From Sphingobacterium mizutaii (GTDB taxonomy: Bacteria > Bacteroidota > Bacteroidia > Sphingobacteriales > Sphingobacteriaceae), in NCBI RefSeq assembly GCF_900187125.1, contig NZ_LT906468.1:3720001-3784000 (forward strand): a DNA stretch of 64,000 nucleotides, written 5' to 3'. The notes beneath the pieces were generated by a model that had not been told where the DNA came from, did no database searches, and saw nothing but the letters and a program-made list of their open reading frames with translations. The translations under genes and the position numbers were made by a program. Below, piece by piece: positions 9,941-18,522 of this stretch (position 1 is the stretch's first letter; every line of letters starts with the position of its first letter).

Positions 9941-10012
9941 ATAAGACAGTGGACAAAAAAGAAAGCTAAAAAATGCTAACAGCCCTACCCATGTCTTATG
10001 TCTTATGTCTAC
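9941..10012. repeat. Heptamer inverted-array element A (GTCTTAT type)
   Basis: Left side: ATAAGAC (9941-9947) and a degenerate unit AGTGGAC (9948-9954). Right side: GTCTTAT at 9993-9999 and 10000-10006, then GTCTAC (10007-10012). Right units are reverse complements of the left unit. The right array overlaps the TAG stop of the minus-strand S9 peptidase (10009-10011). The word AGCCCTACCC (9981-9990) just before the right array recurs with one change in element E. This is the shortest and most eroded of five elements of the same plan. Confidence 0.6.
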
Positions 10013-12405
10013 TTCCTATTCTTCACATATTTCTCCAAGAACTGATCTTGCTCCCATAATAAGTGGAAGATATTTTCTTTTGCCGCATAGCCATGAGACT
10101 CTCTTGGCAACAATACCATTCTAACTGGGGCGCCCAAGTTTTTCAGGGCTTGGAAATAACGCTCAGTTTGTAGGGTAAATGTACCAGGGTTATTATCTGC
10201 AGCTCCATGCACCAACAACATCGGCGTCTTCATCTTGTCTGCGCTAAAGAAAGGCGACATGGTGATATATAGGTTTGGATCATCCCAAAGGTTCCTTTGC
10301 TCGCTCTGGAAACCAAATGGAGTCAAGGTACGGTTATAAGCACCGGAACGCGCAATACCTGCTGCAAACAGCTTAGAATTGCTCAACAAGTGTGCAGTCA
10401 TAAAGGCTCCATAAGAGTGACCTCCAACAGCCACTTTATTTCTGTCCACATAGCCCAGTTTATCTACGGCGTCAATGGCAGCCTCGGCATTGCCAACCAA
10501 TTGTTCGATAAAATTATCATTAGGTTCTTGGGTTCCTTCACCAACGATCGGGAAAGCTGCATTATCCAATACTGCATACCCTTTAGCTACCCAATAAATA
10601 AAGGAGCCATAGCTCGGGAAAGTAAATTCCTTAGGATTATTAGTGCTCTGCCCTGCAGTGCTCTTATCCTTATATTCACGAGGATAGGCCCAGATCAACA
10701 AAGGCAATTTCTCTTTCTTGTCATAACCCGCTGGTAAGTACAAGGTACCTGATAGGTCAACCCCATCCTTACGCTTGTAGTTCAACACCTCCTTATGCAC
10801 ATTCGCCAGGGACTGGAATGGATTAGCAATCTCGGTAACTGCTTTCTCCTTACCAGATTTGATATTCTTGGAATAGTAATTAGGGAAATCTGTAGGAGAT
10901 TGTAAAGAAACCAAGATTTCTCCCTTATCCATATCGATTACCGAATAGATACGTTCTTGCATCTTCGACTCTTTGGCCGTATAGATACGTTTCTTCTTTT
11001 GGGTTTTGAAATCATATTCATCGATAAATGGATATTCACCTTCTTTGGTATATCCATCTCCTATCCAATAAGACTTACCGTTCTTGATATACATGCTGTA
11101 GGCACCATAGTCATTCTTATCCCGATAGGGAGTTCCTGGATCCGAATAGATATCCTGCACGTTAAGGTCATAGATCACCTGATTTTTTCCAGTACTTGGA
11201 TTCAGTAAATAGGTCTTTCCATTTCTGGTATCATACCATTGGCTATAAACTATGGCATAATCATCATTTCCCCAGATCGTACCAGCATAACGGTCTTTGA
11301 TCTTGATCAATGATTTTGGTTCCGCGTTGAATGGCGCATCCCAAACAAATAGTTCATCCCTAAATTCGGCTTCCTTGTTGGCATCTCCCCCATCTAATGC
11401 CTGTACAAAGGCAAGAGTCGCTGGCTTATCCGTTCTCCAAGATAAAGAACGCTTTCCAGGGCGCGTAGAAGAGAATCCTTTCGGCATAATTTCCATCAAT
11501 GGCGTCTCATTCACCTTCTTCACCAAATTTCCTTTCAGATCATAAACGTTGGTTTCCATTGGGAAGCTGCCATAAGAAACAACATAGGAGAAAGGTTTTT
11601 TCAAGCTAGTCACCAATACATATTGTCCATCAGGAGAAACTGATGAACCCATGTGCAGGTCAGCATTTTTAAAAGGCTCTTCCTTGCCGTCCAAACCTAA
11701 CCAAACCAATTTAGACTTCACCAAGTTCTCAAATTGCTGCTCATCCTGAGGGTTTTTCAACAGATCCTGGTAAGTACGCAATTGCGAAACCTGTCCTGTA
11801 GAACTCGACACCACCGGTCCGGTTGGCAACTCATCTGGATTCCTAACCTTATCCTTTACAGAACCATCGATCAGACTTAACAATAACCGATCTGAGGATT
11901 TATACCAAATATAAGGCTGGTGCATTACGGCATTTAAGTTATACTCGGTTAGCTTTTTCAGTTCCCTCTTTTCGATGTCATAGACAAAAAGAGCGACCCC
12001 ATTTTCCTGTGTGTTGGTAAAGGCCAACTTCTTGGAATCTGGTGAAAAGGACACATTCGATACCTTTGCCATCTCTGGCAATGCAATTTCAATTACTTCC
12101 TTCGATCCAGCCGGACTTAAGCTCAAGGCATCAAAGTAAGTCTCAGTACTCGAAATATGAGCTTTTGCATTGATTCGCAAACCTGCCAATTTAGTTTCTT
12201 CCACGCCTAGTTCGGATAGCGTTTTGTAAGTCGGGCGGTACATGGATAGCACCCAGTTCTTGTCGCTGCTCATCTGGATGGATGGCGGGCGCTTGAAATC
12301 TGCCAACTGAAGGATTTCCGTGGATGGTTTTTGGAAGGTTACATTCTCTTGAGCAGACACACTCGAAAACAGCAAGAGAAATGGCACTAAAAATTTACAT
12401 TTCAT
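10009..12405 (-). CDS. Exported S9-family prolyl oligopeptidase-like peptidase
   Basis: 798 residues: a signal peptide (FLVPFLLLFSSVSAQ), then a beta-propeller-like region to about residue 540, then an alpha/beta-hydrolase catalytic domain. The triad is visible: Ser664 in GGHSYGAF, Asp737 in HGAADNN and His771 in RESHGYAA. The arrangement resembles the S9 members annotated as glutamyl endopeptidase or acylaminoacyl peptidase-like rather than DPP IV; peptide preference cannot be read off. Likely periplasmic. The stop codon lies inside the right array of heptamer element A. The start is at 12405, facing away from the nrd cluster. Confidence 0.85.
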   Translation of the reverse strand: MKCKFLVPFLLLFSSVSAQENVTFQKPSTEILQLADFKRPPSIQMSSDKNWVLSMYRPTYKTLSELGVEETKLAGLRINAKAHISSTETYFDALSLSPAGSKEVIEIALPEMAKVSNVSFSPDSKKLAFTNTQENGVALFVYDIEKRELKKLTEYNLNAVMHQPYIWYKSSDRLLLSLIDGSVKDKVRNPDELPTGPVVSSSTGQVSQLRTYQDLLKNPQDEQQFENLVKSKLVWLGLDGKEEPFKNADLHMGSSVSPDGQYVLVTSLKKPFSYVVSYGSFPMETNVYDLKGNLVKKVNETPLMEIMPKGFSSTRPGKRSLSWRTDKPATLAFVQALDGGDANKEAEFRDELFVWDAPFNAEPKSLIKIKDRYAGTIWGNDDYAIVYSQWYDTRNGKTYLLNPSTGKNQVIYDLNVQDIYSDPGTPYRDKNDYGAYSMYIKNGKSYWIGDGYTKEGEYPFIDEYDFKTQKKKRIYTAKESKMQERIYSVIDMDKGEILVSLQSPTDFPNYYSKNIKSGKEKAVTEIANPFQSLANVHKEVLNYKRKDGVDLSGTLYLPAGYDKKEKLPLLIWAYPREYKDKSTAGQSTNNPKEFTFPSYGSFIYWVAKGYAVLDNAAFPIVGEGTQEPNDNFIEQLVGNAEAAIDAVDKLGYVDRNKVAVGGHSYGAFMTAHLLSNSKLFAAGIARSGAYNRTLTPFGFQSEQRNLWDDPNLYITMSPFFSADKMKTPMLLVHGAADNNPGTFTLQTERYFQALKNLGAPVRMVLLPRESHGYAAKENIFHLLWEQDQFLEKYVKNRK

Positions 12406-12875
12406 AATTATGGCTTCATAAACATTTAATAAATTCTTGAATAGTTACCCTTGGTTTGGGTCTCACTTCTTAACAATTGTTAATAAAGTAGCACATTAGA
12501 TTTACACAAATCTAACAATATATTGTTTTATTATTTACTTTTAAAAATATATAACGATTTTGGTTAATATTCCCAAAAAACCCAAGGTAATTTGACAATA
12601 AAAAGAGGAACGATTTCAGGCCAAAAATTATCTTCTATAAGTTATCAACATAGTTATAAAGCTGTAAAACAAGCCTTTAACAAATAGTAAATGTTACCAA
12701 GCATGTTTTAACCTGATTTTGGAAATCAATGTGGAAAAGTATCGTTACCGCCCCGAGGAAAAATAAGAGATATTTGTTCTACTTAAGAAAATGACCTTCT
12801 TAAGTCACAACGTTTTTTTTATTTATCAAAGGACCAAAGCTTAATCAGCTAAAATTCTTTTAAACTTAATATATC
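12406..12875. promoter_or_regulatory. Divergent control region between S9 peptidase and nrd cluster, with three palindromes
   Basis: 470 AT-rich bases without a gene. Three perfect inverted repeats stand out: TTAACAATTGTTAA (12470-12483), AACAATATATTGTT (12514-12527), and ACTTAAGAA with TTCTTAAGT around a 7-base spacer (12781-12805). The second contains CAATATATTG, which fits the core of the NrdR-box consensus. The third lies 70 bases upstream of nrdH and could be an operator or leader hairpin. No full TAnnTTTG promoter was seen; GATATTTG near 12769 is one base off. Site functions are inference. Confidence 0.4.
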
Positions 12876-13109
12876 ATGGCAAGAATCATTAAATTCGAAA
12901 AAAATGACTGTGCACCATGCGCACAAGTATCGGCATACCTAGACAGTAAGGGTATTGCCTACGAAACCATTAACCCTTTCGACGAACCTGAATTAGCCGT
13001 TAAGTTTAAAGTTCGTACCGTACCGACTGTGATCGTACTGGAGAACGATGAAATCAAAAACCGAATCATTGGATTCAATCCATCTGAATTAGATCAAATC
13101 GCATTGTAA
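12876..13109 (+). CDS. nrdH: NrdH-type glutaredoxin/thioredoxin-like redoxin
   Basis: 77-residue single thioredoxin fold with the redox motif CAPC at residues 12-15 and the cis-proline loop TVPTVIV. The short size and its place directly before nrdI fit NrdH-like electron donors of class Ib ribonucleotide reductase. The active site differs from the classical NrdH CVQC or CMQC, so it may instead be reduced by a different reductase. It is 21 bases upstream of nrdI. The role as reductant for NrdE is inferred from context. Confidence 0.75.
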   Translation: MARIIKFEKNDCAPCAQVSAYLDSKGIAYETINPFDEPELAVKFKVRTVPTVIVLENDEIKNRIIGFNPSELDQIAL

Positions 13110-13130
13110 TAATCATAAACCGGAGGAATT

Positions 13131-13538
13131 ATGATTTATTTATACTATGATTCTCGAACAGGTAATGTGGAACGCTTCATCAATAAAGTGGTTCAGATTA
13201 CCGGCTGGACAGCCATCCGCATCCAAGATGACTTGGAAGTCAAGGAAGCTGGCCATCTGATCACCTATACCACTAATTTTGGTAAAGTGCCAGATAAAAC
13301 CGATGCATTCATGAAAGAAAAAAGTCATCTGATCAGTTCTGTTACTTCAAGTGGTAACCGCAACTGGGGAAGAAACTTTGCCGTGGCTGCAGACAAAATC
13401 TCTGAAATATTCGACATCCCTACAGCGATGAAATTCGAACTTTCAGGAACAATGGAAGATATTAATCAATTTATTGACATCATAAAAAATCAGTACTATG
13501 ATAGCAAACGAGGTAGCGAAAAACTGGATATTGCTTAA
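13131..13538 (+). CDS. nrdI: NrdI flavodoxin-like maturation protein
   Basis: 135 residues matching NrdI, the FMN protein that supplies oxidant to build the Mn(III)2-tyrosyl radical cofactor of NrdF. FMN-site motifs are YYDSRTGNVERF near the N-terminus, YTTNFGKVP, and SSGNRNWGRNFAVAADKI. The sequence resembles Bacillus and Staphylococcus NrdI. The gene overlaps nrdE by 41 bases, which implies coupled translation. Confidence 0.93.
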   Translation: MIYLYYDSRTGNVERFINKVVQITGWTAIRIQDDLEVKEAGHLITYTTNFGKVPDKTDAFMKEKSHLISSVTSSGNRNWGRNFAVAADKISEIFDIPTAMKFELSGTMEDINQFIDIIKNQYYDSKRGSEKLDIA

Positions 13539-15603
13539 CAACGAAATCATGATCAAACATGATGACGAGTTCAGCTTGCATAAAGACAAGGAGGCTGTGC
13601 GCGCCTATTTCCTGGAATATGTGAACAAGAACACCGTGTTCTTCTATACATTGAAGGAAAAAATCGACTATTTGATCGAAAACGATTATTACATCGATTT
13701 CTACCAATGGTTTACGTTCGAGCAAATGGAAGAGGTATACAACTATGTATTCGCCAAAAAATTCCGTTTCCAATCCTTTATGGCTGCATTCAAGTTCTTC
13801 CAAAGTTACGCTTTGCGCGATGACTCTGGCGAGAAGTTCTTGGAACGCTATGAAGACCGCGTCGTTGCTGTATCCCTATTCTTGGCTAGAGAAGAAGGTG
13901 TACAGAAAGCTATCGAGTATGCCGAAATCATGATCAATCAAGAATATCAGCCCGCTACCCCGACTTTCTTGAACGCTGGTAAAAAACGTTCCGGTGAACT
14001 GGTGTCATGTTTCTTGGACGAAATCGGCGATAACCTGAATGGTATTGGTTATGCAGTTGATTCAGCCATGAAGCTATCTTCTATCGGTGGTGGGGTTTCT
14101 TTCAACATCTCCAAGATCCGCGCCCGTGGCGAAGCCATCAAAGGCGTAGAGGGTCGTGCAGGTGGGGTATTGCCTATCATGAAAATCATGGAAGATACTT
14201 TCTCCTATGCTAACCAACTAGGCCAACGCCCAGGTGCAGGTGCTGTATACTTGAACATCTTCCACTCAGATATCGAAGAGTTCTTGGATTGTAAGAAAAT
14301 CAACGTAGATGAGAAAGTTCGTATCAAATCCCTTTCTATCGGTATTATCGTTCCGGATAAATTCATGGAATTAGCCGAGAAAGATGAGCCTTGTTACTTG
14401 ATCTACCCGCATACCGTGATGCAAGAGTACGGTCAATACCTTGACGAAATCGACATGGATGCGATGTACGATGAGTTGATCACCAATCCAAACGTTAAAA
14501 AGAAAAAAATCAATGCCCGTCACCTATTGGTGAAAATCGCTCAGACACAAAAAGAGTCGGGATACCCATACATCTTCTTCAAAGAGAACACCAACCGTGC
14601 ACATGCATTGAATGGTATCGGTAAAGTGAAATTCTCTAACCTATGTACCGAAATCATGCAAGTATCAGAGGTATCTGATATCAACATCTACGGTAAAGAA
14701 GATACCATCCGTTACGGAATTTCTTGTAACCTAGGTTCCTTGAACATTGCAACGGTAATGGACAACAAACGCATCAAGGAAACCGTTAAGACCGCTATGC
14801 GCGCCTTAACTGTGGTATCTGATGTAACCAATATCGAAATGGTTCCTTCCATTGCCAAAGCAAACCGTGAGCTTCACTCTGTAGGTTTGGGAGCAATGAA
14901 CTTGCATGGTTACCTAGCGAAAAGCTTTATCATGTATGAATCTACCGAAGCATTGGATTTCGCGAACATCTTCTTCATGGCGATGAACTACTACTCGATC
15001 GAGGCTTCCATGGAGATTGCAAAAGAACGCCAGCAGACTTTCGTAGGATTCGAAAAATCAGCTTACGCTGATGGTACTTATTTCGATAAATACCTTTCGC
15101 ATGAATACACCCCGAAAACGGAGAAAGTTAAAGAATTGTTCGAAGGCATCCACATCCCTACATTAGAAGATTGGGCGAACCTTAAAGCTCAAGTGGCTGA
15201 ACATGGTGTGTACCATGCTTACCGCTTAGCGATCGCTCCAAACCAGTCTACTTCATACATCATGAACGCAACTGCATCTGTAATGCCGATCGTGGACATC
15301 ATCGAAGTAAGAGAGTACGGTGATAGTACAACTTATTACCCTATGCCTTACTTGACCAATGACAATTACTTCTATTTCAAATCAGCTTACGATATGGATC
15401 AGATGAAAGTGTTGAAATTGATCTCGGTTATCCAACGTCATATTGACCAAGGGGTATCCACCATCCTTCACACCAATTCAAAAGACTCCACTCGTGATCT
15501 AGCGAAATATTACATTTACGCACATAAACTAGGACTGAAGTCATTGTACTACACCCGTACGCGTAAATCAACAATCGAGGAATGTATTTCTTGTTCAGCA
15601 TAA
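13498..15603 (+). CDS. nrdE: Class Ib ribonucleotide reductase, alpha subunit
   Basis: Catalytic subunit reducing ribonucleoside diphosphates. Redox cysteines are Cys171 (GELVSCF) and Cys411 (SCNLGSLN). The thiyl Cys384 lies in NLCTE. The C-terminal shuttle pair is Cys696/Cys699 in ECISC. There is no N-terminal ATP-cone, as expected for class Ib. The start at 13498 inside nrdI is chosen because the reading from there (AKNWILLNNEIMI) aligns with the N-terminus of Bacillus NrdE; the ATG at 13549 would remove this. The C-terminal third is strikingly like staphylococcal NrdE, and the usual APTGS loop reads APNQS. A 15-bp hairpin separates it from nrdF. Confidence 0.96.
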   Translation: MIANEVAKNWILLNNEIMIKHDDEFSLHKDKEAVRAYFLEYVNKNTVFFYTLKEKIDYLIENDYYIDFYQWFTFEQMEEVYNYVFAKKFRFQSFMAAFKFFQSYALRDDSGEKFLERYEDRVVAVSLFLAREEGVQKAIEYAEIMINQEYQPATPTFLNAGKKRSGELVSCFLDEIGDNLNGIGYAVDSAMKLSSIGGGVSFNISKIRARGEAIKGVEGRAGGVLPIMKIMEDTFSYANQLGQRPGAGAVYLNIFHSDIEEFLDCKKINVDEKVRIKSLSIGIIVPDKFMELAEKDEPCYLIYPHTVMQEYGQYLDEIDMDAMYDELITNPNVKKKKINARHLLVKIAQTQKESGYPYIFFKENTNRAHALNGIGKVKFSNLCTEIMQVSEVSDINIYGKEDTIRYGISCNLGSLNIATVMDNKRIKETVKTAMRALTVVSDVTNIEMVPSIAKANRELHSVGLGAMNLHGYLAKSFIMYESTEALDFANIFFMAMNYYSIEASMEIAKERQQTFVGFEKSAYADGTYFDKYLSHEYTPKTEKVKELFEGIHIPTLEDWANLKAQVAEHGVYHAYRLAIAPNQSTSYIMNATASVMPIVDIIEVREYGDSTTYYPMPYLTNDNYFYFKSAYDMDQMKVLKLISVIQRHIDQGVSTILHTNSKDSTRDLAKYYIYAHKLGLKSLYYTRTRKSTIEECISCSA

Positions 15604-15638
15604 TACAACCTCTTTAGCATCCAAGACATAAATCAATG

Positions 15639-15679
15639 AGAAGCTGAACTGGAAAATCAAAAAATCCAGTTCAGCTTCT
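15639..15679 (+). other. 15-bp perfect hairpin between nrdE and nrdF
   Basis: AGAAGCTGAACTGGA (15639-15653) and TCCAGTTCAGCTTCT (15665-15679) are exact reverse complements with an 11-base loop. No T-run follows, so it is not a standard terminator. It ends 25 bases before the nrdF start and could act as an mRNA processing or stability element. Confidence 0.8.
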
Positions 15680-15704
15680 TCAACTAAAAGATATAAGAAT
15701 AGCA

Positions 15705-16691
15705 ATGAGTAAACAATTTACAGCGGTAAACTGGAATACACCAGACAACGATTACGCTTTGATGTTCTGGGAGCAGAATATCAGACAATTCTGGATCGAT
15801 ACAGAATACATCCCTTCTAAGGATATTGACAGCTGGAAAGGTCTAAGCTGGGATATGAAAGAATGTTATAAGAAAGCATTAGGCGGTCTTACTTTACTGG
15901 ATACCCTGCAAAGCCACACCGGTATGCCAAAGATCATTGACCATATTGACTCATTGCAGAACAAAGCCGTTCTTTCTTATATGTGTATGATGGAAGCTAT
16001 CCACGCCAAATCATACTCAACCATCTTTACAACGGTTTCTACAACAAACGAAATCAATGATGTTTTTGGATGGGTTTCCCAAAACAAATTCTTACAGTAC
16101 AAAGCATCCACAATCGACAAGTACTACCGTGCTATCGATAAGGAAAATGTATCTGACGAAGAATTGTTCATGGCTCTAGGAGCTTCGGTTTTATTGGAAT
16201 CTTTCCTTTTCTACTCCGGTTTCTTCTTGCCTTTATGGTTATGTGGCCAAGGACAGATGGTAGCTTCTGCCGATATCATCAAAAAGATCATCGCTGATGA
16301 ATCTATCCACGGTGTATTCGTAGGCCTTATCGGCCAAGAGGTGTTCGCTAGACTACAGAACAAAGCAGAAGTTAAACAACGCTTCCTGGACTTGTTAAAC
16401 GAGCTGTACGAGAACGAAATCAAATACACAGAAGAATTGTATACCGTAGTAGGATTAACCGCTGAGGTGAAAGAATACGTACGCTACAACGGAAACAAAG
16501 CCCTAATGAACTTAGGCTTCGACCCAATCTTCGAAGTAAAGCAAGTAAACCCAATCGTATTGAACGGTCTAAACACAGAAACCACACAACACGATTTCTT
16601 CTCTAAAAAATCTACTAACTACGAAAAAGCAACAGAAATCGTCCACCTAAAAAATGAAGATTTCTTATTAGATGCTACAGTAGAGATTTAA
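15705..16691 (+). CDS. nrdF: Class Ib ribonucleotide reductase, beta (radical) subunit
   Basis: 328-residue ferritin-like subunit carrying the dimetal-tyrosyl radical. Predicted ligands are Asp66 (LLDTLQS), Glu97 and His100 (MMEAIHAKSY), Glu165 (LLESFLFYSGF), and Glu199 and His202 (ADESIHG). The radical tyrosine is Tyr104. With NrdI adjacent, a dimanganese cofactor is likely in vivo (inference from class Ib knowledge). Closed by a strong bidirectional terminator at 16711. Confidence 0.96.
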   Translation: MSKQFTAVNWNTPDNDYALMFWEQNIRQFWIDTEYIPSKDIDSWKGLSWDMKECYKKALGGLTLLDTLQSHTGMPKIIDHIDSLQNKAVLSYMCMMEAIHAKSYSTIFTTVSTTNEINDVFGWVSQNKFLQYKASTIDKYYRAIDKENVSDEELFMALGASVLLESFLFYSGFFLPLWLCGQGQMVASADIIKKIIADESIHGVFVGLIGQEVFARLQNKAEVKQRFLDLLNELYENEIKYTEELYTVVGLTAEVKEYVRYNGNKALMNLGFDPIFEVKQVNPIVLNGLNTETTQHDFFSKKSTNYEKATEIVHLKNEDFLLDATVEI

Positions 16692-16710
16692 TATTCTTTG
16701 TTATAAAAAA

Positions 16711-16745
16711 AACTCCCCTCAGGTAAACTGAGGGGAGTTTTTTTT
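16711..16745. terminator. Bidirectional terminator after nrdF
   Basis: AACTCCCCTCAG (16711-16722) pairs with CTGAGGGGAGTT (16728-16739) around loop GTAAA, with an A8 run before and a T8 run after. It serves nrdF and also the converging susD-like transcript, on the far side of heptamer element B. Confidence 0.95.
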
Positions 16746-16876
16746 ATAGATATGAGTATTGAGATATGAGATTTGAGATATCAAACGGTATATGTTTTTT
16801 ATAGATTTGAGTATTGAGATATGAGATTTGAGATTTCCACTCTCTCATATCTCACATCTCATATCTCATATCTCTC
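16746..16876. repeat. Heptamer inverted-array element B (GAGATAT type, doubled left arm)
   Basis: The left arm occurs twice, at 16746-16779 and 16801-16834. The two are 34-bp direct copies with one mismatch, each made of 7-bp units of the type TTGAGAT/ATGAGAT and each preceded by a T-run. The right arm at 16841-16876 is a run of ATCTCAT-type 7-mers, the reverse complement. The right arm ends where the TAG stop of the minus-strand SusD gene begins (16877). The word AAACGGTAT follows the first left arm at 16783-16791. It shares plan and unit with elements C and D. Confidence 0.85.
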
Positions 16877-18511
16877 CTAGTAACCCGGATTTTGTTTCAG
16901 GTTAGGGTTGATGGCCATATGTTGTTGAGGAATTGGAAACAATTCCTTGTTGACATCGTTGGTTGCTTTGTGATCCCACCATGTTCCGGTTGTGTATTTA
17001 CCGAAACGGATAAGGTCAGTTCTGCGTTTTCCTTCGAAGATAAACTCACGACCACGCTCAGCCAATAGTTCATCTAGGGTCAAGGTCGCAGTTGAATACT
17101 GGTTAGCACTCCAATCTGCTGCTGCAAATGAGCGTTTCTTAGACTCATTGATTAAGTTTACAGCTTCTTGGTTTGCGGTTCCACCATTCTTGCGCATGAT
17201 AGCTTCTGCCTTGTTAAAGTATACCTCAGTCAAACGATAGATCAAGTAATCGTTTTCTTGGTAGTTATCATCCGATAAACGACCCGATTTATACTTGTTA
17301 AACCTTGCTCCTGAGTTCTCTTCTCCTTCTGCCATCGATCCTTGTGAGGTTTTATCGCCTTCACTTTCACGACGGATGGAATTAACAAATACTAAATCTT
17401 GCCCTGAATACTCTTCTGTACCTTGAACTGGAGTCTTGGTGCCGTATTTATATTGAGGACCAAACAAGAACCAATCTTTCTTTCTCAAGTCTTTGGCGTT
17501 GTAGGCGTCAAACGCAGTAGGAATAACCACAAATGCATTCCAACCACCATAACCTACGTTCAAAGCTTCTTTCATGTAGTCATATCCGAAGTAGAATCCA
17601 CCCCAATCAAAAGCCCATCCACCTTTACGGCTGAACTGGAATTGGAAAAGGGCCTCTGGATTTGCAGAGTTGGTATTGCTGAAAGCAGCATTGATGTCGG
17701 TAGAAAGTTTCGGCGTTCCACCGATTCCACCACCAGCACCTGAAATGACCTTGTCCGATGCAGCAATCGCTTGATCCCACATAGCGGTGCCCGACCATTT
17801 CTGTGCATTCAGATAAAGCTCCGAAAGCATGGCATAACCTGCCGCTCTATTCACCTTACCCACTGATTCTGCATTCAAATCTGGCAACTTCGGAACCTCA
17901 GCCTCCAATTCGGCCTTGATAAAATCAAACACCTCTTTTCTGGTCTTGGTCTCTGGGTTCAATGGCTTATCAGCCACCTCAACTGCGATCGGAACATTAC
18001 CCCACATATCCACAATACGCATGTAGTGATATGCTCTTAATACCTTCAATTGCGCAACAGCGACATTGATCTCTTCTTGGGTCATATTGATGCTTGCGAA
18101 ATCCAGTTTCTCAATATCACCGATGGCATTATTGATAAAACCAACACCGGTCCACATCAAATCCCAAGCGTTCTTCAATCTATTCTCATTCACTGTCCAA
18201 GTATGGTAGTGCATACGGAAGTGGTCTCCCCCATCATAACCATGGCGACCTTTTTGCGGCCAAGCCACTTGATCTGCTGCCAATTCGGAATGGTAGTAAA
18301 ATCCAGATCCCCCGGTAGGAGCCAACCATGCCTGCATGTGCGTGAATGGCCTTAATACGGCCTGCTCTACCTCCAACTTATTTTTATAGAAACTTTCCTG
18401 TTCTAATTTGCTATATAGATTCTCATCTAAATTGGTACAAGCGGAAAGTCCAGCTGTCGCCATTACCGCAACCGCTGCAAATCGTATCGTACGTTTATTT
18501 AATAATCTCAT
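16877..18511 (-). CDS. SusD/RagB-family outer-membrane glycan-binding lipoprotein
   Basis: 544 residues. The signal sequence ends in a lipobox (GLSAC, Cys25), so the protein is anchored in the outer membrane and probably faces outward. The N-terminal SusD helices (NLDENLYSKLEQESFYKNKLEVEQAV), the TPR-like centre (AYHYMRIVDMWGNVPI) and the C-terminal SusD signature (LLAERGREFIFEGKRRTDLIRFGKY region) are typical. It delivers oligosaccharides to the SusC partner encoded immediately upstream, with 11 bases between the genes. The ligand is not predictable from sequence; the nearby GH76 gene hints at a mannose-containing glycan. Confidence 0.95.
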   Translation of the reverse strand: MRLLNKRTIRFAAVAVMATAGLSACTNLDENLYSKLEQESFYKNKLEVEQAVLRPFTHMQAWLAPTGGSGFYYHSELAADQVAWPQKGRHGYDGGDHFRMHYHTWTVNENRLKNAWDLMWTGVGFINNAIGDIEKLDFASINMTQEEINVAVAQLKVLRAYHYMRIVDMWGNVPIAVEVADKPLNPETKTRKEVFDFIKAELEAEVPKLPDLNAESVGKVNRAAGYAMLSELYLNAQKWSGTAMWDQAIAASDKVISGAGGGIGGTPKLSTDINAAFSNTNSANPEALFQFQFSRKGGWAFDWGGFYFGYDYMKEALNVGYGGWNAFVVIPTAFDAYNAKDLRKKDWFLFGPQYKYGTKTPVQGTEEYSGQDLVFVNSIRRESEGDKTSQGSMAEGEENSGARFNKYKSGRLSDDNYQENDYLIYRLTEVYFNKAEAIMRKNGGTANQEAVNLINESKKRSFAAADWSANQYSTATLTLDELLAERGREFIFEGKRRTDLIRFGKYTTGTWWDHKATNDVNKELFPIPQQHMAINPNLKQNPGY

Positions 18512-18522
18512 AATTTACTTCT

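Noticed and set aside
12642-12650. DnaA box upstream of nrd (TTATCAACA), plus a second near-match around 12732
   Set aside because: Each is one base off the consensus and such near-matches are expected by chance in AT-rich DNA.
13549-15603. Later ATG start for nrdE outside nrdI
   Set aside because: The residues encoded between 13498 and 13549 (NWILLNNEIMI) align with Bacillus NrdE, so the overlapping start is kept.
16746-16876. CRISPR array
   Set aside because: The repeated units are 7 bp, contiguous and inverted around a centre; there are no unique spacers of 30-40 bp and no cas genes.
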